A DNA stretch of 5,878 bases from Comamonadaceae bacterium (GCA_027490485.1 JAIXYA010000237.1:1-5878); one strand, 5' to 3'. Positions 1 to 5,878 are shown, numbered from the stretch's first letter. Translations and numbers: made by a program. Notes: generated by a model from the letters alone, not told the origin.

Positions 1-836
1 AGAACAGAAATTCGAAATGTTCGAATGTCGAACAACTTTAAATTCAGCAAGGGTGAGGTGACCCTTTGAGAATACAAAACATAGCCGCCAATCATGAGCA
101 GCGAAATGATTCCTCCAGGAATGATCAAGTCGAAATTTGGGTGGTTGTTGCCAACAAGATCGAGCATCCACGTCAGAAGACCAAAGCCTGTTCCAAACAG
201 CAAGAAGCCCCAGAAATCAAATGACTTCTTCTCCTCACTTTGGTATTGCGGAACATAGCCTTTGACTAAATACAAAATAGCAATGCCAATGGGGATATTG
301 ATGAAAAAAATCATCTGCCAAGAAAACCAATGAATGATCAAGCCGCCAATCGTGGGGCCCAGCAAAGGACCTATTAAAGCAGGAATGATCACAAAATTCA
401 TTGCTTTGAGCAGTTCTGATTTGTCAAAGGTTCGCACGATCAAAAGACGACCCACAGGCATCATGAGTGCAGCAGCAACCCCTTGTAATACCCGCGAGGC
501 AATCAACATCTCAAGAGAATTAGACATGCCACACAAGAATGATGCAAAGGTAAATAAAGCCACTGCGCTGGCAAATACTCGGCGAGAGCCAAATCGATCG
601 GCCATCCAGCCGCTCAGCGTGATGCATACTGCCAAGCTCAGTAAGTAGCTTGTCATGACCGCCTTGAGGCTCAGAGGAGTCACCCCCAGACTGACAGACA
701 TTGCAGGAATCGCGGTATTGACTATCGTGGCGTCTAGCTGGTCCATGAACAAAGACACGCCCACAATCAATGGAAGTATGCGTTTGATTTTCTTTGTTTT
801 TGCGTCTTGTGCGTCAGAGGTTTTAACTAAGTCCAT
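1..836 (-). CDS. DHA2-family MFS multidrug exporter (partial, C-terminus beyond left edge)
   Basis: A proton-driven inner-membrane exporter of the major facilitator superfamily, probably of the 14-helix DHA2 (EmrB/QacA-like) group. I translated it by hand from ATG at 836; the frame stays open to base 1, giving 278 codons. Family motifs appear in order. LDATIVNTAIP (residues 34-44) is the DHA2 helix-1 signature. GWMADRFGSRR (76-86) is the motif A loop. SRVLQG (114-119) is motif B-like. GPLLGPTIGG (156-165) is antiporter motif C. SWQMIFFINIPIG (172-184) is the usual end of the first six-helix half. Full-length relatives have about 450-550 residues, so roughly half is missing because of the window edge. 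An in-frame TAA lies upstream of ATG 836 with no better start between, but no clear Shine-Dalgarno site is visible. The gene is divergent from the propeller gene and appears lower in G+C than the right half of the window. Substrate unknown. Confidence 0.93.
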   Translation of the reverse strand, partial: MDLVKTSDAQDAKTKKIKRILPLIVGVSLFMDQLDATIVNTAIPAMSVSLGVTPLSLKAVMTSYLLSLAVCITLSGWMADRFGSRRVFASAVALFTFASFLCGMSNSLEMLIASRVLQGVAAALMMPVGRLLIVRTFDKSELLKAMNFVIIPALIGPLLGPTIGGLIIHWFSWQMIFFINIPIGIAILYLVKGYVPQYQSEEKKSFDFWGFLLFGTGFGLLTWMLDLVGNNHPNFDLIIPGGIISLLMIGGYVLYSQRVTSPLLNLKLFDIRTFRISV

Positions 837-932
837 ACTGAAATATAGCTGAGTATTCTCAACAATTTAAGGGGCATTCAATTCAATTAAGATAGTTTGA
901 CAATTAATTTTTTGACTTGAAAGTCATTTGCA
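837..932. promoter_or_regulatory. Divergent AT-rich intergenic/promoter region
   Basis: These 96 bases separate the divergent exporter and propeller genes and must hold both 5' control regions. A TTGACA hexamer lies at 897-902 on the plus strand. No good -10 element sits 16-18 bases downstream, so I do not call a promoter from it. On the minus strand, TTGAAT followed after about 18 bases by AATACT is a weak candidate for the exporter. Short repeats are present: CAATTAA at 884-890 and 901-907, CAATTTAA at 863-870, and TTTGAC at 896-901 and 911-916. TGAG-N4-CTCA (850-861) lies in the exporter leader. These could be regulator sites or simply AT-rich chance. The regional call is firm; individual elements are not. 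Confidence 0.5.
913..926. repeat. Perfect inverted repeat before the propeller start codon
   Basis: TGACTT-GA-AAGTCA has perfect 6 bp arms with a 2 bp centre and ends six bases before ATG 933. It can also be read as TTGAC-N6-GTCAT, a half-site spacing like that of CRP/FNR-family operators. It covers GAAAG (919-923), the only Shine-Dalgarno-like bases for the gene, so binding there would be expected to block expression. The repeat is directly visible; its operator role is inferred. Confidence 0.4.
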
Positions 933-1880
933 ATGAAACGCATCCACTACTTTTCTTTTTCCGCTTTGTTGTTGTTGTCTCTCAACCCAGTTTTTGCACA
1001 GCCCCGTGCCTACGCTACTAACGAGGGTGCAGGCACCATCTCTGTGATTGACATCGCCACAGATACTGTGGCCTCCACCATTGATACAGGTGGCAAACCG
1101 CGTGGTATGGCTGTTTGCAAGGGCAGCAAAAAACTCTACGTCACAGAACAGACCAAAGCGCAGTTGTTGGTGATTGACTCTTTGAAGGGCATGATTGAGC
1201 AACGCATTTCCTTGGGTGAATCTCCTGAGGCCGTGTACTGCTCGCCCAATGGGGAATGGCTGGGCGTTGCCAATGAGGGTTCCAACAGCATCAGCTTCAT
1301 ACACACCCAGCGACTGAAAGTGGAGTTCGACATTCCTGTCCCTGGCAAAAACCCAGAGCATGGTGTGTTCAGTCCTGATGGCAAGCTCATGCTGGTTTCT
1401 GCCGAAGAAGCAGATCTTGTCGATGTGTTGGATATCGAAAAGCGCAAGCATGTAGCTTCAATCAAAGTAGGCGAGCGCCCACGCGGCATTGCATTCAGCC
1501 CTGATGGTAAAAAAGCCTATGTAGCTGTCGAGTCTGCCAGTTTTTTGGTTGCCATCGATATGACCGAGCTAAAAGTGGTGGGCAAGATGTCGGTGGGCAA
1601 ACGCACAGCAGGGGTTGCGGTCTCTCCTGATGGCGCTTATGTATTTGCCACCAACGGAGGTGACGCCAATGTCTCTATGGTTGATACTGCTACCTTCAAG
1701 GTGGTGGAGAACATCGCCATCGGTCAACGTCCTTGGAATATGGGTTTTTCACCTGACGGTCAAAAGCTCTACATTGCATCTGGGCGCAGTGGTTCTGTCA
1801 GCGTGGTGGATGTTGCCAGTCGAAAAATGGTTAAAGAAATACCTACAGGTAAACTACCATGGGGCGTGGTAATTAAGTAG
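933..1880 (+). CDS. Exported seven-bladed YVTN beta-propeller protein
   Basis: A 315-residue protein predicted to be exported to the periplasm. Residues 1-22 form a Sec signal peptide: MKRIH, a leucine-rich core, then cleavage after VFA. The rest is seven repeats of about 42 residues starting near 25, 67, 109, 152, 194, 236 and 278. Each carries a YVTN-type strand (YATN, YVTE, GVAN, YVAV, FATN, YIAS), a VIDIAT-like strand, a G-x-x-P-x-G turn and usually SPDGK. This makes a complete 7-blade propeller with no domain beyond it. Length and repeat pattern resemble the propellers associated with PQQ-dependent catabolism clusters, but no PQQ gene is visible here. There is no CXXCH motif, so it is not itself a c-type cytochrome. 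Two cysteines, C62 and C103, occur at nearly equivalent places in blades 1 and 2. It lies 34 nt before cytochrome b561, suggesting co-transcription. Family call is secure; function is unknown. Confidence 0.93.
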   Translation: MKRIHYFSFSALLLLSLNPVFAQPRAYATNEGAGTISVIDIATDTVASTIDTGGKPRGMAVCKGSKKLYVTEQTKAQLLVIDSLKGMIEQRISLGESPEAVYCSPNGEWLGVANEGSNSISFIHTQRLKVEFDIPVPGKNPEHGVFSPDGKLMLVSAEEADLVDVLDIEKRKHVASIKVGERPRGIAFSPDGKKAYVAVESASFLVAIDMTELKVVGKMSVGKRTAGVAVSPDGAYVFATNGGDANVSMVDTATFKVVENIAIGQRPWNMGFSPDGQKLYIASGRSGSVSVVDVASRKMVKEIPTGKLPWGVVIK

Positions 1881-1904
1881 TTGTCATGCGTTTGTCAATT
1901 TACT

Positions 1905-1909
1905 GAAAG
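1905..1909 (+). promoter_or_regulatory. Ribosome binding site for cytochrome b561
   Basis: GAAAG lies five bases before ATG 1915 in the 34 nt gap after the propeller stop codon. It supports this start over ATG 1886, which opens only a six-codon frame. No terminator hairpin fits in the gap, favouring a two-gene transcript. Confidence 0.5.
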
Positions 1910-1914
1910 CCTTC

Positions 1915-2493
1915 ATGAGTCAAGACTCTGCCGATATCAATAACCTTAGCGACGTCAATTTGCCTCCTCAATACGACCGCATGTTGGTGGTGCTTCATTG
2001 GGTCTTGGCCATCGGTCTTTTTTACCAACTGGGCTTGGGCTTATGGATGGAAGACATTCCCAAAGATCCGCCCGGTGTTCGCGCCGAGTGGTTCAACCTG
2101 CATAAGTCCATCGGTATTTGCTTAGGCTTTTTGATTTTGTGGCGCTTAGGTTGGCGTGTCACCCATTCTGTACCCGCACCGCCCATCGGCAATACCGATT
2201 TTCAAAACAAGTTGAGCCAATGGGCCCATCGGGCTTTGTATGTGTGCATGGTCATGTTGCCTGTCTCGGGTTTCATGGGGTCGAGTTTTTCTCAATACCC
2301 CGTCAAGTTCTTTGGCTTTCCTTTGCCCAAACTGTGGGAGCCCTCGCCTGAAGGTAAAGAGCTTTTCAGCGAAATCCATGAAGTCACGGCTTTAGTCATG
2401 ATGATGATCATCATCTTGCATATATCAGCTGCTGTATGGCACCAGTGGGTCAAGCGCGATGGCTTGCTCAGTCGGATGGGTTGGAGCCGCTAA
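1915..2493 (+). CDS. Cytochrome b561 family di-heme membrane protein
   Basis: A 192-residue inner-membrane b-type cytochrome of the bacterial cytochrome b561 (CybB-like, Ni-hydrogenase b-type subunit-like) fold. Such proteins pass electrons between quinones and periplasmic partners. After a polar 20-residue N-terminus come four hydrophobic segments, near 23-45, 64-82, 104-124 and 155-178. Candidate heme ligands are H28 in the YDRMLVVLHW motif typical of the family, H63 (NLHKSIG), H105 (WAHRALY), and the pair H155 and H169. That pair is 14 residues apart in the last helix, as in the family. The conserved LPVSGF follows helix 3, and the protein ends with the usual VKRDGLLSRM. Length is normal for the family (about 175-190). 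It sits behind the propeller gene, so the exported propeller may be its partner, but this is inferred. Its last 26 bases overlap the convergent modC gene. Confidence 0.92.
   Translation: MSQDSADINNLSDVNLPPQYDRMLVVLHWVLAIGLFYQLGLGLWMEDIPKDPPGVRAEWFNLHKSIGICLGFLILWRLGWRVTHSVPAPPIGNTDFQNKLSQWAHRALYVCMVMLPVSGFMGSSFSQYPVKFFGFPLPKLWEPSPEGKELFSEIHEVTALVMMMIIILHISAAVWHQWVKRDGLLSRMGWSR
2468..2493. other. Convergent coding overlap, cytochrome b561 and modC
   Basis: The plus-strand cytochrome stop (TAA, 2491-2493) lies inside modC, and the minus-strand modC stop (TGA, 2470-2468) lies inside the cytochrome gene, so 26 bases are coding on both strands. There is no intergenic space for a terminator, and I found no GC-rich hairpin with a T-run nearby. 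Transcripts from the two operons should therefore run into each other. Confidence 0.9.
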
Positions 2494-3151
2494 GCACCCG
2501 CCCTTTGTCCACTTGAATCACCTCTTGGGCAAAGGCCTGCACATCTTCCTCGTCATGGGTGATGAGCACCATGGGTAAAGACAACTCTGCTTGCAGTTGT
2601 AACAGCTCGCTGCGCAAACGCTGTCGCAATGGGCGGTCCATGGCAGCGAAAGGCTCATCGAGCAACAAAGCCTGTGGACTGGCCACCAGCGCTCTGGCCA
2701 AGGCAGTGCGTTGGCGCTGACCACCTGAGAGTTGTTCGGGGTACAGGTCAGCAACCGCTTGCAGCTGAAACACCTCTGTCCAATGGTCAATCGCAGGGTC
2801 TTGGTGGGCAGGGGAAGGGTTGCTCCAACCTTGTGCCAATGCAAACCCAATGTTTTGACGTACCGTCAAATGCGGAAACAGCGCATAGTCTTGAAACACA
2901 TAGCCAAGCCCTCGATGGCGAGCGGGTAGATGAATACCACAGTGACTGTCGAGCAAGACCTTGTCTTTGAAGACCACCTTGCCTTGCTGGGGTGCGTTCA
3001 AACCCGCCATCATCATCAATGTTTGTGTCTTGCCTGCACCCGACGGTCCAAACAGCACCAGTCGTTGCGCATCGCTGGTGAAAGCAATGTCAAGCTCGAA
3101 AGCAGAGGCTTGATTACCCAAGCGACTGTGTAGCTCTACTTGCCACATCAT
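2468..3151 (-). CDS. modC: Molybdate-type ABC transporter ATP-binding protein, short form
   Basis: The cytoplasmic ATPase that powers import through ModB. All nucleotide-binding motifs are intact in 227 residues: Walker A GPSGAGKT (35-42), Q-loop FQDYALFPHLTV with Q87 (86-97), signature LSGGQRQR (141-148), Walker B ALLLDEPF with E166 (161-168), a D-loop-like AAMD (169-172), and switch His H199 in ITHDEEDV. It ends shortly after the ATPase core. Full ModC of E. coli type is about 350 residues and carries a C-terminal molybdate-binding Mop/TOBE domain, which is absent here. The start overlaps the modB stop as ATGA. AGAGGTG lies 4 nt before ATG 3151 and 7 nt before an adjacent ATG at 3148, so either Met could be used. 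The molybdate assignment comes mostly from the ModB partner; related anions such as tungstate cannot be excluded. Confidence 0.88.
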   Translation of the reverse strand: MMWQVELHSRLGNQASAFELDIAFTSDAQRLVLFGPSGAGKTQTLMMMAGLNAPQQGKVVFKDKVLLDSHCGIHLPARHRGLGYVFQDYALFPHLTVRQNIGFALAQGWSNPSPAHQDPAIDHWTEVFQLQAVADLYPEQLSGGQRQRTALARALVASPQALLLDEPFAAMDRPLRQRLRSELLQLQAELSLPMVLITHDEEDVQAFAQEVIQVDKGRVLSGSNPSD

Positions 3152-3837
3152 CGTTCACCTCTTTGCGCTTGACCCGCAATACGGCCAGGCGCCAAATAAC
3201 CCGCACCCAACAGTATGGCCAAGCAACTGACCGAGGTCACCAGCACCAAAAAGTTGGCAGTTTGGTCTTGCCCCGCTTGCACGGCTTCATATACAGCGAT
3301 AGACAAGGTTTGCGTTTCACCGACGATGCTGCCAGCCACCATCAGCGTGGCGCCAAATTCGCCGGTTGCACGTGCAAAGGCCAAGAGGGTGCCAGACAAA
3401 ATGCCTCGCCAAGCCAAAGGCAAAGTGACACGGAAAAAGACGGCCACTTCACTCAGGCCCAGAACCCGTGCTGCTTGCTCTAGCGTGGGCTCAACATTTT
3501 CAAAAGCTGCTCTTGCGGCTTTGAATACCAATGGAAAGGCCACCACACTGGCCGCAATAACCGCACCTTGCCAAGTAAAGATCAACTCAATGCCAAGGTT
3601 TTGTTGCAACCACTGACCTATCGCACCACGGCGACCCAATAAAACAAGCAAGTAGTAGCCCAGCACCGTTGGGGGCAAGACCATGGGCAAAGTCAAAACT
3701 GCGTCGATGACATCGCGACCTCGGAAACGCCAACGCGACAAGGCGTAGCCCACAGCAACGCCCAGCAGCAAATTGATGGCAGTGGCCCAACCCGCGACCT
3801 TCAGGGTGAGTGCAAGCGCAACCCAAGCGGTATCCAT
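3148..3837 (-). CDS. modB: Molybdate ABC transporter permease
   Basis: The inner-membrane permease that forms the molybdate channel as a homodimer with ModC. The protein has 229 residues, the normal ModB length, and about five or six hydrophobic segments. Recognisable family stretches are LPMVLPPTVLGYYLL (50-64), the EAA cytoplasmic loop at 120-146 that contacts the ATPase (EQAARVLGLS then FFRVTLP), and ARATGEFGATLMVAG (155-169), which is highly characteristic of ModB. It begins six bases after the rhodanese-fusion stop codon and overlaps modC by four bases, so the three genes are almost surely one operon. The usual binding protein gene modA is not next to it and not in this window. A single permease gene argues against the two-permease sulfate system (CysT/CysW). 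Confidence 0.93.
   Translation of the reverse strand: MDTAWVALALTLKVAGWATAINLLLGVAVGYALSRWRFRGRDVIDAVLTLPMVLPPTVLGYYLLVLLGRRGAIGQWLQQNLGIELIFTWQGAVIAASVVAFPLVFKAARAAFENVEPTLEQAARVLGLSEVAVFFRVTLPLAWRGILSGTLLAFARATGEFGATLMVAGSIVGETQTLSIAVYEAVQAGQDQTANFLVLVTSVSCLAILLGAGYLAPGRIAGQAQRGER
3155..3162 (-). promoter_or_regulatory. Ribosome binding site for modC
   Basis: On the minus strand AGAGGTGA, a strong match to the 16S rRNA tail, lies within the last codons of modB just before the overlapping ATGATG. It points to translational coupling of modC to modB and fits either of the two adjacent start codons. Confidence 0.7.
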
Positions 3838-3843
3838 AGGGAG

Positions 3844-5878
3844 TTAAATCACCTTAAAGTGGTGTGTGCCGTCACGTTTGAGTTGCTCGACCAAACCGGA
3901 TTCCCAATCCAGATAGGCTTGCATGGCAAGTGCTGGGTTATCGCTGCCCTCGTAAGGGCGGCGGTAGCGGTCAATGCGCGGACTGGCCAAATAAGACTCA
4001 CCCTGTTGGGTGCTAAAGCCTGCAGCTTGCCAAGCTGCATTACCGCCAGGCAACCAAAGAACCTCCACACCAGGACGCAGCAGGGGTTGCAACTCTGCCA
4101 CGGCATAGCGCGAAACACGGCCATCTCCACAGGTCAAAACATAGCGGTTGGCTTTGTGTACGCGGGTGAAATCTTGGGCTAACTGAGAGCGCAACAACCA
4201 CCAAGCGCCTGGGATATGGCGTTTGACATAAGTTGCACTGTCGCCCACATCGATGACCATGCTCAGGTTGCTGCGGTTGGCCAGCCATGTTTTGAGGGTG
4301 GGGGGATCAACCACAGTCAAGGGCGAAAGCGTGAGCGGCAATTCATCCTCAGAAACTGCGGTTTTGCTTTGCAGATCTTGACTTGTGATGTCTTTGAGGA
4401 CCGCGACTTGCCAACCCATTTGAGCCAACCACGAGGCCGTCATGCTGGCGCGTACACCATCATCGTCGTAGACCACCACACGAGAACCTCGCACGCCAAT
4501 GAAGTGGTCGGTTTCTTGCACCAACTGACCCCCAGGCGCACTGATGGCGCCTGGCCAATGACCTTGGGCATATTCTTCTGGGGTGCGAACATCAAACACA
4601 TAGGTGTTGCGATCGGTTTCGTTTAACCATTGCTTCACCGTGGACTGCTCAACCCTGGGCACACCCGCGCGGAACAGCAAAGCCAAGGCAGAGGCAGCGG
4701 CTTTGCTGCGATCGTTGTCGGAGATGTCGCCAAAACGCTGCGTAGCGCCTTTGACCAAATCCAACCCTGCCAGCGTCCACCCTAGGGTGCCATTGCGCAA
4801 GGCGCACACGGGGTTGGGGATGCCAGAGTTGATCAGGGACTGCGCACCGATGATGCCGCGTGTGCGACCCGCACAGTTGACCACGATGCGGGTGGTGGGA
4901 CTTGGCGCAAGTGAGCGAGCCCTCAGCACCAACTCACCCCCTGGGACGTTGACCGCACCTGGGATGCTCATGCTTTGGTATTCGTAAAAAGGGCGGGCAT
5001 CCAGCAGCACCATATCGGAACCTCTGTCGAACAAGGCTTTGACTTCGTGTGCAGAAAACGAGGGGGTTTTGCGTTGCGCTTCCACCAGTTCACCGAACGA
5101 TTTGCTTGGTACGTTGACATCGCGAAACAATTCACCACCTGCGGCAGCCCAGCCAGCCAAGCCGTTTTGCATGATGCTTAACTGGCTGTAACCCAAGCGT
5201 TGAAACACGGGAATGGCCTGCAAAGCCAAGCCTTCACCATTGTCGTAAACCACCATGGGCGTGTCACGTCTTGGTATGCGCCTGTATGCCTCCACTTCAA
5301 TGCGCCCATAGGGAAGGTTAATGGCAAACAGAGGATGACTTTGGGCATAAGGCCCCTCTTCGCGAACATCCACAAGCGCAATTTCTTCCTTGGCTAACAG
5401 CGCCGCCTTGATGTGGGCGTAACTGGTCACGGCGTAGGGGTGTGGGGCCTCAGTAGCAACTGCTTGTGTCGGGGTTTCGTCACTTGGTGGTGGGATGGTG
5501 GGCAAAGTCGCTTCACTTACCGGCACGGGTACAACCACAGAGGGTGCAACTGTAGGGCTAGGGGCTGGGGTTGAAAAAACAACTGGCGAGATTAAAGGTA
5601 CAGGGGGTGCAGCAACATTTGGTGGCTGCAAGGATGCTTCATGCGACGTGGTGATGTTGGCGTAGCCAGACACAAACTTGCTGCGTGAGCCGTCTTCTCG
5701 GTAACTGTTGCATTCCATCTGACCGATATTGCCACCGTATACATGGATGCTGACAGAAACTTGGTCGGCTAAGGCATTCCAAACTTTATGCACGTCTCCG
5801 ATGCGAGGCGAGACGGCTTCAATGTCTCCAGGCAGCATATCGATTTGAAAACCTGCGGGTGCCCAACGTCCATCGGAC
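3844..5878 (-). CDS. Cysteine dioxygenase-like/tetra-rhodanese fusion (partial, N-terminus beyond right edge)
   Basis: A cytoplasmic sulfur-metabolism fusion. The frame is open to the right edge, so ATG 5838 (residue 1 here) is probably internal. Residues 1-62 match the C-terminal end of a bacterial cysteine dioxygenase-like cupin. IGDVHKV supplies a candidate iron-ligand His (H17), and VSIHVY (29-34) has the Ser-x-His-x-Tyr catalytic pattern known from mammalian CDO, before FVSGYAN. A Pro/Ala/Val/Thr-rich linker (63-134) follows. Four rhodanese domains come next, near 135-240, 258-362, 396-485 and 507-608. The catalytic-loop position is Asp (YDNGEG, D199), Cys (CAGRTR, C322), Asp (YDDDGV, D458) and Cys (CGDGRV, C570). 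Only domains 2 and 4 should therefore carry persulfide. The tail (609-664) contains RRPYEGSDNP and LDWESGLVEQL, then stops 6 nt before modB. Rhodanese calls are very secure; the dioxygenase call rests on a fragment. Confidence 0.88.
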   Translation of the reverse strand, partial: SDGRWAPAGFQIDMLPGDIEAVSPRIGDVHKVWNALADQVSVSIHVYGGNIGQMECNSYREDGSRSKFVSGYANITTSHEASLQPPNVAAPPVPLISPVVFSTPAPSPTVAPSVVVPVPVSEATLPTIPPPSDETPTQAVATEAPHPYAVTSYAHIKAALLAKEEIALVDVREEGPYAQSHPLFAINLPYGRIEVEAYRRIPRRDTPMVVYDNGEGLALQAIPVFQRLGYSQLSIMQNGLAGWAAAGGELFRDVNVPSKSFGELVEAQRKTPSFSAHEVKALFDRGSDMVLLDARPFYEYQSMSIPGAVNVPGGELVLRARSLAPSPTTRIVVNCAGRTRGIIGAQSLINSGIPNPVCALRNGTLGWTLAGLDLVKGATQRFGDISDNDRSKAAASALALLFRAGVPRVEQSTVKQWLNETDRNTYVFDVRTPEEYAQGHWPGAISAPGGQLVQETDHFIGVRGSRVVVYDDDGVRASMTASWLAQMGWQVAVLKDITSQDLQSKTAVSEDELPLTLSPLTVVDPPTLKTWLANRSNLSMVIDVGDSATYVKRHIPGAWWLLRSQLAQDFTRVHKANRYVLTCGDGRVSRYAVAELQPLLRPGVEVLWLPGGNAAWQAAGFSTQQGESYLASPRIDRYRRPYEGSDNPALAMQAYLDWESGLVEQLKRDGTHHFKVI
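3848..3855 (-). promoter_or_regulatory. Ribosome binding site for modB inside upstream gene end
   Basis: On the minus strand AAGGTGAT overlaps the last codons of the rhodanese fusion (Lys-Val-Ile) and sits 10 nt before ATG 3837. It supports the modB start and suggests translation of modB is coupled to the gene before it. Confidence 0.65.

Noticed and set aside
334..852. Two plus-strand open frames (104 and 65 codons) across the left region
   Set aside because: They are antisense to the exporter, whose minus-strand translation shows the family motifs. The plus-strand proteins show no domain.
897..925. TTGACA as the -35 of a sigma-70 promoter for the propeller gene
   Set aside because: The bases 15-19 downstream (around AAAGTC) do not resemble TATAAT, and the transcript would start almost at the start codon.
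924..1451. 175-codon antisense open frame on the minus strand inside the propeller gene
   Set aside because: It lies almost wholly inside a clearly real gene with signal peptide and seven repeats, has no recognisable domain, and is best explained as a shadow of the plus-strand codon pattern.
2400..2415. 16 bp perfect palindrome GATGATGATCATCATC inside the cytochrome gene
   Set aside because: It arises from three ATG codons followed by three ATC codons (Met-Met-Met-Ile-Ile-Ile) in a membrane helix. There is no GC-rich stem or T-run, so it is not a terminator; a chance origin is most likely.
3148..3837. Sulfate/thiosulfate permease (CysT/CysW) as an alternative for modB, suggested by the sulfur-related neighbour
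   Set aside because: That system uses two permease genes, while only one is present here, and the ARATGEFGATLMVAG stretch and length of 229 fit ModB.
5652..5838. ATG 5838 as the real start of the rhodanese protein
   Set aside because: The frame is open upstream to the edge, and the residues on both sides of this Met form one continuous cupin segment.

Overview
The window looks like chromosomal DNA of a betaproteobacterium, most likely Burkholderiales and plausibly Comamonadaceae. This rests on recalled similarity only: an incomplete cysteine dioxygenase-like/rhodanese fusion, a short ModC, a ModB, and a YVTN propeller beside a cytochrome b561. No database comparison was possible. Base composition is moderate. 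Two sampled 60-base lines in the leftmost gene are 45% G+C, and one in modB is 58%.

Layout, left to right. (1) 1-836, minus strand: the N-terminal 278 codons of a DHA2-type major facilitator drug exporter, cut by the left edge. (2) 837-932: an AT-rich divergent intergenic region with short repeats and a perfect 6+6 bp inverted repeat just before the next start codon. (3) 933-1880 and 1915-2493, plus strand: an exported seven-bladed YVTN beta-propeller followed by a four-helix cytochrome b561, probably one operon. (4) 2468-5878, minus strand: a tightly packed set read from the right edge leftwards, with a cysteine dioxygenase-like C-terminus fused to four rhodanese domains, then modB (6 nt gap), then modC (ATGA overlap). 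The ends of cytochrome b561 and modC overlap convergently by 26 nt. There is no gene-free stretch above 100 bases, and I saw no RNA genes, IS elements or CRISPR arrays.

How the parts may work together. The rightmost operon joins cysteine sulfur oxidation and sulfane-sulfur handling (dioxygenase plus rhodaneses) to a molybdate-type ABC importer. A possible logic is that cysteine oxidation leads to sulfite, whose bacterial oxidases are molybdoenzymes. This is inference. The periplasmic binding protein ModA is not in the window. The propeller/b561 pair looks like a periplasm-membrane redox module of unknown substrate.

The most noteworthy object is the right-hand fusion protein. Its four rhodanese domains alternate Asp, Cys, Asp, Cys at the catalytic position, suggesting a duplicated inactive-active tandem pair. 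Its true start lies beyond the right edge.
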